A DNA stretch of 64,000 nucleotides from Anas platyrhynchos (Eukaryota > Chordata > Aves > Anseriformes > Anatidae). Shown piece after piece: positions 48,401 to 59,900 of the stretch. The notes under the pieces are model-generated. The model was not told where the DNA came from and did no database searches. It was given only the letters and a program-made list of their open reading frames with translations. Every line of letters begins with the position of its first letter. The stretch's first letter is position 1. The stretch covers positions 5,525,501-5,589,500 of the forward strand of contig NC_092602.1 of NCBI RefSeq assembly GCF_047663525.1. Reading direction: 5' to 3'. The translations under genes were made by a program, and so were the position numbers.

Positions 48401-51400
48401 GGAGCCACCAGCAAATCACTTCTCCTGGTCATTCAGCTACTCCTTGGTGCTGAGAGGCTCTCTGAAAAGCCAAGTCCTGTTCCGAGCGTTACTGAAAAGG
48501 GGGAGTGAAACGATGCTGAACAGGTTTTGGTACCTCAGAAGAATTTAAACAGCCCAAACTCTTCAGTGTGAGCCCCCAGAGAGCTGACACCAGAAGCTGA
48601 AGGAATTCTTACTTGAACTGGCTGAGGCCTGAGCGCTTATTAAAAAAACCTGCTGCTTGCGTAAGTGCAGTGTGACGTGCGTGCCGCTGAAACCACAGCC
48701 CCTGGGCACAGCTGTGCCCCGGGGAGCAGCGGTCCCAGGGCCAGAGCCATCTTCTTCCCAAACTGGGACCCTCGTGGGTTGGGAAGCACTGGCCTCCCGC
48801 ATGGAGTGGGATTGCTGGTACCTGGCTCTGCACGGGGGGAAAATCATCCCGAGCTTTCCTGCCCCGGCTCTAGAAGGAGCGTTTCGCTTGGGCAAGTGCG
48901 CTCAGCGGGAAGCGTCTGCACCAAAAAAAGAACAAGCAGCGATTTAACATCCCGCTGCTCCACGTGTTGGTTTCAGCAACAGCAGTTTAAAGACTCAGAA
49001 AACCCTCAGGAGCTGTGTTTTTGAAGGGGCCGTTTACACAGCGTCGCTTCTCCCTCCTCCCCTCGTCAGTTAACGAGACAAGTGGCAGATCTGCAGAACA
49101 AACACTGCAAGGAAAGGGGAACAGCAGCACTTTGACAACCTGCTTTAAGAAGTCCAGTGACGTGGCTCAGTTTCCTCTCCAAGCACTCATGCCTGCGAGC
49201 AAAACCCTCATTGAAGTCTAGGAAATCTTCACGCAGAGAGGGCAAGCTGGCAGGTTTTGGTCCTCAGAGAGCATCGAGCTAAGAACTGTGGTCAGAGAGG
49301 TTTATTCTGAAACAAGCAGGCTTCGTGTCAGCCAGAAGCATTTTCAGAGGCTTCTCTCAAATTCCAGCAGCACCAGAAGCTCCCCACGGGTCCACGAGCC
49401 CAAAGAAAGCCGGCTCCTGCTGGGCACACGCCCCTCCCAGCGAGGCTCCAGAGAAGGGGAAGCAGGAGCTGCCCTCTCCCTGCTTTATTCTGGTAGGTAA
49501 TCACAGGGTAGCGGGGCAGCCAGCATAGCTCAGGGCGTGCCTACTTCCCAATTCGGAACACACGAGGAACTCTTTATACACCCAGCCTTCGATTTCACAG
49601 GTGGAGAGAGAAGTGGGAGCTGGTTATCTTTCATGAGGAGCTCCTGCTGGACTACGCATAGCGGATCCATGCTTCAAGATTTGCAATGCTGCATTTGGCC
49701 CCGGCCGACGTTGTTAGAAAGCCAATAACCACCCAGCTGCAGCTGTTTATTTACTCTTGTAATTCAGGCTTACATCCTGCAGTGATTAAAGAGCAAACCA
49801 TGACCGCAGGCACGATGGTGCTGATTAATCCCCTAATCCACTTGGCTGCCGGCAGAGCTGCAGAGGAGCCCGTGGGTTCCTGACCCCAGGGGCTGGACCA
49901 GAGGCCACCAAGTCACCTTCTCCTGTAGCCACGGGAGCAAGGAGGCTGGAGGCAGGCTGTTCCACCCAAGATGTCCCCAGGCACCTTAGAACAGCTCCAG
50001 ACTGAGGCACACAGTCCCTAGCGGGCACATACATCTGCACGGGATCCGAATTTCCCTGAAACAATGGAATCTTACAAAAAAAGACACTGAGACAAAAAAA
50101 AAGTCACTTGGTTTTTAAGTTAGTGCAGAATCGCGGTGAGTTGTCTGCTACAAAAAGGTGATGCCAAGGAAAAAGAAACTGAAATTCAACTGTGAAACTT
50201 GCAGGTCTCTCAGGACACGAAGATACACGCCCCGGGCTGCACCGTGGGCTCTGCGTGGTACAGAAAGCCAGAACGAGCACTCGGCAGAGGCAGTGACAGG
50301 CTCTGAGCGCCATCAGCCTCATTTGCCCAGCTCCTGAAGGAGAGGCAGGTACAGGAAGAATAAATCCAACCTGGCACTCTGCCTCGAGAGCCACACCACC
50401 AGCTCTGCCACAGACATGCCGCACGGGTTGAGGCAAATCGCACGTGAAGGCCTGATACGGCCTCTCATTGGGCCACTTCCTGAGCTTGCTTTTATTCTGG
50501 ATGAAAAAAATAAAAGCAGAGTTTTGCCTCCACAAGAAGCCATGCAGAAAAGACACCCGATATTATTATTACTCCAGCAAATTTGCTCTTGAGGAACAAG
50601 CACAAGCACAACCCTTGCAGGAGCGGAGTCAGCAGTACAGACCAAGGGACTCAAACATTTCCAAGAAAAATCCGAGAAGTCCCCAAATCAATTTTGCTGC
50701 CTGTTTACATCCACGGCCTGGTAAAGGCAAGGAGAAAACCCGCAAATAACCAGTGGTGCCACTGGCTAGAGGGCACTGCTTCTGCGGGACACGTGCTGCC
50801 TGCCAGGCAGATTTTCCTCATCCAGACCAAAGATGTCCAACACATCTACTCCGTGGGATGTTATTTTCTCTCTGCCTCCTCCTCATGAGGTTCCCCAGTG
50901 GTTTTTGTGGCCAGGTGCCCCCCCGGAACATCTCCTGCCTGTCCCAGCATTCCTGTGCTTTGGGAAACACCGAAGAAAGCTCCCACTGCAACAGCAATTC
51001 ATGCCTCTCATAGCCAAGAGTGAATCTGCAGAAAAGGGTACCCAAGGCACTGCTCAGAGGAAAAACTCTTCTCTTTTTCGAAGTCTCCTGAATATTCAGT
51101 CCAAACGTAACAATTAAATGAGGTCTCAACAGTTTCTTTCATACATCAAGACGCTCACACGTACAGGACTCCAGGTCAAAGAGTCCAGGTCCTTCAGGGA
51201 ACGGTAAGGTTGTGTTCACCTGAAGCATCTGGGCATGGCTGTCAGTGTTTAGGAAGTTCTACGCACAAACCACACCTCTCAGAGCTGCTCGTTACAGAGG
51301 TGTGGAGGTTGCAAACCACTGCATCCCAGCAAATCCTCCCTGTCCTTGTGTGCTACGCTGCTGGGTGGTTTTGGTGCTGGAAGTGACACCCGGAGGGTTA

Positions 51401-54400
51401 ACACAAGCTTAGCCAGGATGAGCCGGCACTTCGCATGCAGGAGCAAGCAGGAATCAGACCTGTGCTGGTCCCTTGTGGGAAGCACAAAGCAAGAAGAGGA
51501 GGGCACGCTATCAGAACGGGCACGCAGCACCTTCAGGATTTGGTTTTTAGGGAGCACTCAGGACACCGACTCGCCGCGTGGGCTCTGGAGCGGGCAGAGT
51601 GCACCCTCCCACGAGTGCTGCCATGCTCCCGTTAAGCACAGCACACCCTGCAGCCACGGAGCACAGCCCAGCTCCTTCCCCAGCCCGCGCGAGGCCCCGC
51701 GGCTCTTACCGGTGGGGGGCTGCCCGTAGGACGTGGCGTACGCGGTCTGCCCGTACGTGGCGGTCGTCTGCGGCTGCGTGTAGCTGGCGTCAGCGGGCTG
51801 GCCGTACGTTCCGTAGCTCTGCTGCCCGTACGTCTGCCCCGAAAACGACACAAATTTAATTCCCAAACAGAAGCCGCTCGCACGCGTTGCACGGACGCAC
51901 GTGGGCCCTGCTGGAAGCAGCCTGAGCTAAGCCAAGGCTACTCAAATACGTGGCACTACCACAAATTTCAGCGCAGATCTGCAGTGACCTTACAAACGCA
52001 GCTTTTCAAAGCCAGGACCAGAGGCAGGGGGAGCCTCCTGTGTATTCACGTCACACTTTTGCTCTACGTAAAGCAGAGCAGAAGAGCACCCAGCTCCCTG
52101 TCATCGCCCAGGCACACAGGAACATTCACAGGGCCCTCCCGAGGGCTAACCTGCACCGCTGGGAGCGGGGCCACCCTCAGCCCCATGCCACAGCCCAGCC
52201 AGCCTGGACCTCGGGCACCGGGCAGCTTCTAACAGCTCGGCACAGTCAGTTGCTGTGTTTTGGGTGAAACTGTGGGTACAGCTCAAGAAGCAGCACAAAC
52301 ACAAGCCTTAACAGCTAGATTTTCAGAGGTACTTGCTGGTTTCTGGGAGGAGTTTGGCAGTTAAATGCTTTTTGGGACCTAAGCCTGCATTACCTGTGAG
52401 CTCCTCTCCCTGGCTCACGAGCAGCACAGATCCTCACCAAGCCACAGATCTCAACAAAACTCCGACCAGCCTGGGTCTTCCAGCACCGGTGGAAGCTCAC
52501 CCCAAGAAGAGGCAGAAAACCCCGTGAGCCCCCCATGGCAATCTGCCTACAGCTGAGAGGGAGGAGTGGGTTGTGCAGCCTCGCCCTGAAGGACATCGAA
52601 GCCTCCTCACACCTTCCGTGCAACCCGTACTCTGGCAGCAGCTCTCGACTGGTCCTCCCTCCATATATTTGTTCACAACACGAGGTGTTGTCATTTTCCC
52701 TTTGGCCGACCCAAATGCCAGTAGCGACCCTGTGCTCGCCCTGTAAAGGCCGTGTTTTTGCAAAGGTATCGCAGCACCAAAGGTTTTTATGAAGGTTTTT
52801 TTTACCAGCCTGCTGCAAGCCGGCTGGTGTGGGCAGCAGGAACACAGCCCAGCTGGGTTAACCCCTTTGAAGCTGCTCAGTAACATGCAGGGCGGTTGGT
52901 TTTGACTCCAGAATACAGATGTGTGTTTTTCAGTGCTGGGGTTCTCCTTTCAGAAAGCACTCTCTGGAGATACTGGGGAAAAATTAACCCAGACTGCTCC
53001 AAAAACACACTTGTAGAGCGTACACAGCTGTGGTTTTAGGAGCTTGGATTCTAAGGATGAGAAAGGCATTGTTTAATTCATCTCTTAAAGATCGCCATCA
53101 GTTTGCAGTCTAGCCAACTGACAAAATTAACAGTTTCAGCTACAATACCTCCATGAAAAATCTATCCCCTCTTCCTGATTTCTCCGACTGTATTGTTTGT
53201 GACATGATAATTTCCCCCATCTCTCCTCTTTTTATCTGTCTCTCCCCCCTACACCACTAACTAAACACCCACTGACACCTCAATGTCAAATGTGCCCCAG
53301 GAATCGGGCTTCTACGGTCCCCTCAGCAACAGGTTCGGATACAGAATCAGAAAATCCTTGGGGTTGGAAAAGATCTCCCAGAACATCTAATGCCAAGGAA
53401 GGGGAGAGCTGAAGCTCCTTGCTGTCAGGCAGTTCTCACTCGAAGCAAGCAGCGCAGGCTGGGGGAGAGCTACAAGACAACTTCTAGGGACAGGTTTTGA
53501 AGCTGTGTTTTGGGGCTGGCAGAGCGCTGTGTGCTTTACTGGGGGGCATGCAATTGCTTCCCAACCCCCCCGTGCGTTACCTGGGTGGTCTGTGCGTATC
53601 CTTGAGCTGGCTGAGGTGCGTACGCGCTGTAGCTGCAAAAGGAATTTGAAGAGATTTATAATGCGCCCCCATATCCCTGGCTCACGCAACGCATGCATCA
53701 CGGGATGATTTGGACGTATCCAGGTGGCCCCCGATGAAATCCCAAGGCAAAAGGGGAAAGCCTTTGGGATGTGCACACACGGCCGAGCTGAGGCTACAGT
53801 GCAGTTACTGCGCGCACATCACACCTTTTTGTGGGGTGGGATAAGAGCACGATGCGACTTACCCCTGCTGAGCTGCAGCTTGGCTGTAGGTACTATAATC
53901 TGCAAGAGAAAAAGGAAAATAATAATAATAAAAAAGAAAGTTAACAAAGGCTTAACAAAATTAACAGCATAAGAAGGCAGCAGCTGGAATTTCCTCCTGC
54001 AACTCCAAAGGACCGCTATAAACCGCTGGAAATCCAGCCTCCAAAGAGTAAGGTAAATGCACTTTCTCAGCCTTTTTAAAGGAAACAAAACCCCTCTTCC
54101 CTTTATAGCTCCTGCTGCTCCGCAGCCACAACTTTGATCTCAAATGACCCTACTTTAATTTAACTGCCACCTTGGCTAACACCCAAGGGGACTGGCAGCG
54201 GGGTGTTTTGTTTAGGAACAAAAGAAACTGCGGGGCTGACACTCACAAAACCCCTGTTTTCAAAGGGCCAGGTTGCAAGCTCCGGGTCCGTCGGAATGAC
54301 AACGCTTCGCTTTCTATTTAACTTTCAAGGACGCAAACAAATCGCTGGAAAGTTCTAACACTTTTCCCTATCAGGGTTCGGAACAGGCAGCTGGCAGCGA

Positions 54401-55644
54401 TTCCTTCCCCAAATCCCCAGCCCGTGCCAACGCTCTGGTTTAAAGAACTGAAATCCCCAAAACCCCAGCAGAAAAAGCCTGCGCTGGCCCGGCTGGCTGC
54501 TAGGGCTGGGAAACGCATCCACGCGGCAACTCCAAGGCTGTATTTGAACGTTTACAGCTCCTGCGTGCACGTTTTCCCTCCAAGTCACCACTTCCAGTTC
54601 CCATCCAAGGCTCTAGAGCAAACCCATGGCTTCGACAGAACCTCTCCAGCCGGAGCACTTCTCCAGCCCTCCCAGGACCTGAAAGGTCCCGAGGATCAGG
54701 AATGGGCTCAGAGTTTGCTGCTGCTTTCTGCCTGGGCTTCAGCATCCGACTGAGCTGCAATCAGAGGCTGAACGGGAGCAGAGCTCTGCTCAGACCCTCG
54801 CAGGGAAACGTTCTGGTGTCTCTGCTGTGATTGCACCTTGGGGTAAGCTGCTCTCTATCACAGAATTGAGCTTTACGAATTTACAGAACCCGCCTGAAGC
54901 CTTCCTACAGCCCTCAGCCACCCTTAGGGTATAACTTTCACCACTCTGCTTCCCACCGAGCTGCCGGGGGCTCCAGGAACCGTTTGGGAACCGCCGTTTG
55001 CACCCAGCAGCAGCTCTGGAGGCCGCGGATCTGCCTGCATGCAATCCCAACGTACGGAGACGGGAGCTTACAGGGCGGGCTGCTGCCCTTCCCTGCACGG
55101 CTGGCAGGACTCAGGGGGACACTGGAGGAGCTCTGTGACCAGTGGGGATGTCTGACAGGGGGAAATCGCCCCCCAGGGAGCAGCACCGGGCAGGACACAC
55201 GGGGAAGGGGTCGGGGCAGGCCCCCGGGGCCCTGCCGGGCTCCACACACCACAAGGGGCCCGCGTTAAAACGCTTCAGCCCCGCTCCCACAGCCCTAACG
55301 CCTTAACGTTATAAAACAGCCACTATAAAGGGATAATACAATAAAGCAGCCATGCTATAACACACTAATATTACAAAAAGGACAAAGCCCTGCCAATCCC
55401 CAGCCCCACAGCGCCCTGAGGCCCACCCGGGCCCTCACAGCCCCCTCAGCGAACCCCCCCCCCCTTACAGGCCGTTACCTCCCCCCCCGAGGCCCCCACA
55501 GCCCACAACCGCTCTCCCCGATCCCCCCCGATTTCCCCAGCTCTCCCCCGGCCCCGAGGAGCCCTCCCCGGCCCCTCCAGCCCGGTCCCGGCCGGTGCCG
55601 TCCCCCCCCGTCGCGGCCGGGCCGCCCTCACCCGTGGACGCCAT
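36432..55644 (-). CDS. EWSR1: EWSR1, RNA-binding protein EWS (17 exons, 668 aa)
   Basis: FET-family RNA- and DNA-binding protein acting in transcription and splicing. Exons in transcript order: 55632-55644, 53863-53899, 53581-53632, 51710-51833, 46821-47007, 45410-45577, 44437-44651, 43758-43938, 40889-40926, 40326-40358, 39382-39500, 38636-38765, 38211-38333, 37951-38128, 37485-37582, 36645-36915, 36432-36471; 2007 nt in frame. The first exon codes only MAST plus one base, with a good start context (acaaaATGGCG). The protein has a low-complexity SYGQ activation region (to about 265), a first RGG region ([20 protein letters not shown]), an RRM (about 363-449; [19 protein letters not shown]), a second RGG region, a RanBP2-type zinc finger ([17 protein letters not shown], then C-x2-C), a third RGG region and the PY nuclear-localisation end [10 protein letters not shown]. 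It matches human EWSR1 rather than FUS or TAF15 exon by exon. Confidence 0.98.
40326..40358 (-). other. EWSR1: EWSR1 33-nt cassette-sized exon ([11 protein letters not shown])
   Basis: Eleven acidic codons between the first RGG region and the RRM. It starts and ends in phase 1, so skipping keeps the frame, whereas the 38-nt exon before it (40889-40926) does not. Confidence 0.7.
40389..43600. other. AT-rich EWSR1 intron sequence, no gene seen
   Basis: Introns around the 38-nt exon are unique and AT-rich, with poly-A/T runs (for example 40576-40588, 40842-40857, 41910-41922) and several TTTATT strings that read AATAAA in the EWSR1 sense. No reading frame or RNA family is recognised. Confidence 0.5.
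47008..51709 (-). other. EWSR1: Longest EWSR1 intron, no gene seen
   Basis: 4.7 kb of mostly unique sequence between the 187-nt and 124-nt exons. The short open frames on both strands show no family signature, and no tandem repeat is present. Confidence 0.55.
53338..53396 (-). mobile_element. CR1 LINE 3'-end fragment
   Basis: The top strand reads agaatcagaaaatccttggg gttggaaaagatctcccaga acatctaatgcc, which resembles the reverse complement of the conserved avian CR1 3' end (agaatcatagaatggtttgg gttggaagggacctt ... catctagttcc). It is short and diverged. It sits in an EWSR1 intron in the same orientation as the gene. Confidence 0.6.
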
Positions 55645-55870
55645 TTTGTCGCCTTCCTCCCTCCGCGCTCCCAACGTCCGGCCGCCGCCGCCGCCCCCGC
55701 ACTGCGCATGCGCCGCCCTGCCCGCCCGGCACGTACCAACCGCGGGGGGGAAAGGGGGGGGGGGGGAGAGGGGAGGGAATGGTACGGTCCGGGGAGGGGA
55801 GGGAGGGGAGGGAGGGGAGGGAGGGGGTGCTGACGTCACGCGGAGGGAGGGGAGTCCCGCGTGACGTCAT
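55645..55870 (-). promoter_or_regulatory. EWSR1: EWSR1 CpG promoter with NRF1 site and two CREs
   Basis: CpG-rich sequence precedes the ATG. TGCGCATGCGC at about 55703-55713 is the NRF1 palindrome. Two perfect CRE palindromes TGACGTCA start at 55831 and 55862, exactly 31 bases apart, separated by ggaggggag-type sequence. A (GGGGAGG)n run lies between the NRF1 site and the CREs. No TATA box is seen, consistent with a housekeeping promoter. Confidence 0.75.
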
Positions 55871-56450
55871 GGGGGGTACGGGGGGGCTATGGGGGGTACG
55901 GGGGGAGGTTGTGGGGGCTGGGGGTCTCCTAGGGGGTGTGGAGGGGTCCCAAAGGAGGTGGGGGTCCCACGGGTGGGGTCCCCTGGGTGGGGGTCCCATG
56001 GATGGGTGGGGGTCCCATGGGTGGGTGAGGGTCCCTTGGTTTGGGGTCCCACAGGCAGGTGGGGGTCTCCTGGGTGAGGGTGTCTTGGGTGGGGGTCCCA
56101 CAGGTGGGTGGGGGTCCCCTGGGTGGGGGTCCCTTGGTTGGGGGTCCCATGGATGGGTGGGGGTCTCATGGGTGAGGGTGTCATGGGTGGGGGTCCCATG
56201 GATGGGTGCGGGTCTCCTGGGTGGGGGTCCCATGGGTGGGTGGGGGTCCCTTGGGTTGGGGTCCCACAGACAGGTGGGGGTCCCCTGGGTGAGGGTGTCA
56301 TGGGTGGGGGTCCTCTGGGTGGGTGTCGCATAGGTGGGGGGTCCCAGGGGTGAGTGGGTGAGTGGGAATCCCCTGGGTGGGTGGGGTCACACAGGCAGAT
56401 GGGTGGGGGTCCCACGGGTGGGTGGGAGTCCCTGGGTGCCCCCCCTCACT
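55870..56450. repeat. Minisatellite between EWSR1 and EMID1
   Basis: Units of about 20-26 bases built from gggtgggggtcccatgggtg and close variants. It fills the gap upstream of EWSR1 where mammals have RHBDD3. All long frames are repeat products. Confidence 0.9.
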
Positions 56451-56607
56451 GTGCCACTCCCTTCCTATGGGGCAAGCCCCCCGCCGCGCCCCCCACCCAC
56501 GCATGTCCCCGCCACCAGCCCCCACCCGTGCGGTGGGTGCCAGCCCCCCACCCCCCAAGGATGTGACACGGGGGGGGGGTGACACGGGTGACATTTCTGC
56601 GGACACC

Positions 56608-56613
56608 TTTAAT
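56608..56613 (-). terminator. EMID1: EMID1 polyadenylation signal ATTAAA
   Basis: The top strand reads TTTAAT, giving ATTAAA on the minus strand about 300 bases after the EMID1 stop codon at 56908. Confidence 0.6.
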
Positions 56614-56907
56614 GACCTCGCAGCGCCCAAAGCAGCCAGGACGGAGCGCGGGGGGGGGGGGGCGCAGGGACACCCACGCCCCCTCCCCAGCACCGGGGTT
56701 GGCACCCCGTGCCCCCCCCCAGTGGGGTGCAAGCAGCGGGGACCAAAGCTGAGGGGGGGGACAAAAGGGGTGGGGGGTGCAGGGGGGGGGGTCAGGCCGG
56801 TGTGGTGCCACCGGTTAGCACCAAGACCCCCCCAGGGGGGGTGTGGGGACACGGTGGGGGGACAGCGGTGGCTGTGGGGGGGGTGCCACCAGGCCCCCCC
56901 TGCTCCA

Positions 56908-59900
56908 TCAGGGCCCGCCGGGGGGGTCCTGGCTGGGGGTTGCGACCCGGGTGGGGGGCAAGCGGCTGCGCCTGCCGCGGGGGGGGCCGGGCACCGCCGG
57001 ACCCCCACTGCCCGAACCGGGCTCGGGTTCTGTGGGGAGGAAAAGAGAGAAAAGGGGGGGTGAGGCTGGGGGACTGGGGGGTGGTGGAGACCCCTCCCTG
57101 TCCCCAAATGTCCCCAAATGTCCCCCAGGGACCCCCCCCATGTGCTGGCAGGGTCACCGGTACCCCCATGGCACACAAGGTGGGCTCTGACCCCATAATG
57201 ATTCCTGCCCCCCCCAAAAAAAAATTGTGGCACCGTGTTGTCCCCAAGTGCCACCCCGTGGTGTCCCCATCCCTACATTGGGACCCCCCCTGCTGGCACC
57301 CCCGGCAGCCCCCCCCCAGCAAAGCGCAGTGGAAAGAGAGGGGAGGGGAAGGGGGGGCGCAGCCTGGCTCCGGGGGGAGCTCCAAGGCCTCCACCCATGA
57401 GGGTCTCTGTGGTCCCCCTTGCTTTGAGGGGCTCCAGGGGCTCTCTGGCTCCAAGAGGAGCTCCAAGGTGTCCTCCCTTGGTCCACGGAGCCACAAGGCC
57501 TCAACCCAAGGGGATCTCCATGGTCCCCCTTGGTTCAAGAGAGGCTCCAGGGGCTCTTTTGCCCCTCAAGGGTTTCTCTTGACTCATGAGGAGCCCCAAG
57601 GTCTCCCCAGGTCCATGGAGCCACAAGGCCTCAACCCAAGAGGGTCTCTGTGGTCCCCCTTGGTTTGAGGGGCTCCAGGGGCTTTCTGGCTCCAAGAGGA
57701 GCCCCAAGGCCTCCCTTGGTCCACGGAGCCACAAGGCCTCAACCCAAGAGGGTCTCCATGGTCTCTCTTGGTTCGAAAGAGGGTCCAGGGGCTCTTTTGC
57801 TCCTCAAGGGTCTCCCTTGGCCCATAAGGAGCTCCAAGGTCTCCTCCCTTTGTCCACAGAGCCAGAAGGCCTCAACCCAAGAGGGTCTCCATGGTCCCCC
57901 TTAGTTTGAGGGGCTCCAGGGGCTGTCGTGCTCCAAGAGGAGCTCCAAGGCCTCCCTTGGTCCAAGAGGGTCTCCATGGTCTCCCTGGGTCCAAGAGGGT
58001 TTCCAGGAGCTCTCTCAACCCCAGAGGGTCTCCGTGGTCTCCCCTGGCTTGAGAGGGGCTCTCTGGCTCCAAGAGGAGCCCCAAGGTCTCCTCCTTTGGT
58101 CCATGGAGCCACAAGGCCTCAACCCAAGAGGGTCTCCATGGTCTCCCTTGGTCTGAGAGGAGCTCCAGGGTCTCAAGGAGCCACAAGACCTCAACTTTAG
58201 GTCCAGAAGGACCTCAAGAAGTCCTCCATGGTCTCTCTGGGTCTGAGAGAGGCTCCAGGGACTCTTTTGCTCCTCAAGGGTCTCCCTTGACTCATGAGGA
58301 GCCCCAAGGTCTCCTCCCTTGGTCCACAGAGCCAGAAGGCCTCAACCCAAGAGGGTCTCCATGGTCCCCCTTGGTTTGAGGGGCTCCAGGGGCTGTCGTG
58401 CTCCAAGAGGAGCTCCAAGGCCCCCCTGCGTCCAAGCGGGTCTCCATGGTCTCCCTGGGTCCAAGGGGGTTTCCAGGAGCTCTCTCAACCCCAGAGGGTC
58501 TCTATGGTCTCCCTTGGTTCGAGAGAGGCTCCAGGGGCTCTTCTGCTCCTCAAGGGTCTCCCTTGACCCATGAGGAGCCCCAAGGTGTCCTCCCTTGGTC
58601 CACAGAGCCAGAAGGCCTCAATCCAAGAGGGTCTCCATAGTCTCCCTTGGTCTGAGAGGAGCTCCGGGGCCTCAAGGAGCCACAAGGCCTCAACCCAAGA
58701 GGCCGACCATGGTCTCCCTTGGTTTGAGGGAGGCTCCAGGACCTCTGGGGCTCTCCAGGGGCTCTTTTGCTCCTCAGGGGTCTCCCCAAGGTCCCCCCTG
58801 GTCCATGGAGCCTCAAGACCTCACCCCAAGAGGCCCTCCACGGTCCCCCTCAGCTCCAGAGGAGCCCCATGGCCTCCCTCACCCCCTGGGCCCCCCCCCA
58901 TGATCCTCAGAGACCTCCCCCACCCCAAAGACCCCTCTTGGGGGCCATCCCTTCCCCATCCCCTTGCTCCAAGCCCGCTCCCGGGGGGGGGGGACGCGGC
59001 GCCCCCAGCCCATGCGAGGAGGGGAGGAGGAGGCCATGGGGGGGACATCATGGTGGGGGGGGGACATTACCTGGCCAGATGATGGCTTCCAGCAAGGTGA
59101 CCCTCCTGGCCAGGACCTCCAGCCGGGCCTGCTGCCGCAGGAGGCTCTGGAAGCTACGGGCCTGGGGGGGGGAAGAGAGCAGAGCAAGGAGGGGGGGGGG
59201 ACACACCGGTGCGTGGCCTTTGGGGTGCCAAAATCTCCCAGGGGGGGTGTGTGTATGGTGGGGGGGGGTCCCGTGGCCCCATGGGGATGCGGGGGGTGCC
59301 CCCCGTCCCCGTGGGTCCAGGGGGGTGGGTGCTGGGTCCTTTGGGTGGGTGTGGGGGGGCCTTGCCGGGGGGGCACACAGCCTCCAGGGGGGCCCCGTGT
59401 GTGCCGTGCCCCAAAACGGAGACCCCACTGGGGTGGTGGTGGGGACACACACACGACCCCATGGTGCCCGGCTCCCCACGGGTGGGGGGGTCCCGGGTGG
59501 GGGGGTCCCCAAGCCCTGCCTGGCTCCTGCGCCCCCCCCCCTCTACTCACCATAGAGCCCAATCATTGTTTCCAAGATTAAAACCCGCTCGGCTAAAATC
59601 TTCAAAGCCTCGCGGAGCTGGTGTAAACCCTCCCCCTGCGGAGAAAAAGAAGGGGGGGGGTAAGGGAGGAGGGGCTGGGGGGCACCCCCAAACTCGCTGC
59701 TGTATGGGGTGGGGCCAGCACCCCTATGGGGGTGTGTAGGGGGAGGAAAAGGGGGTGCCGAATGAGCATGGGGCACATCTGGGGACCTCCATGCCATTAT
59801 GGGGGTCCCAAGGATATGACACAAACCCAGGGTACGTTTGGGCCCCCCCGTGCCATTATTGGGGTACCAGGGTCACAGTACAAACACGGGGCACATTTGG

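Noticed and set aside
49857-49990. Possible second CR1-like fragment (ggctggaccagaggccaccaag)
   Set aside because: Only a few words resemble CR1 and the diagnostic 3' end is missing; too weak to call.
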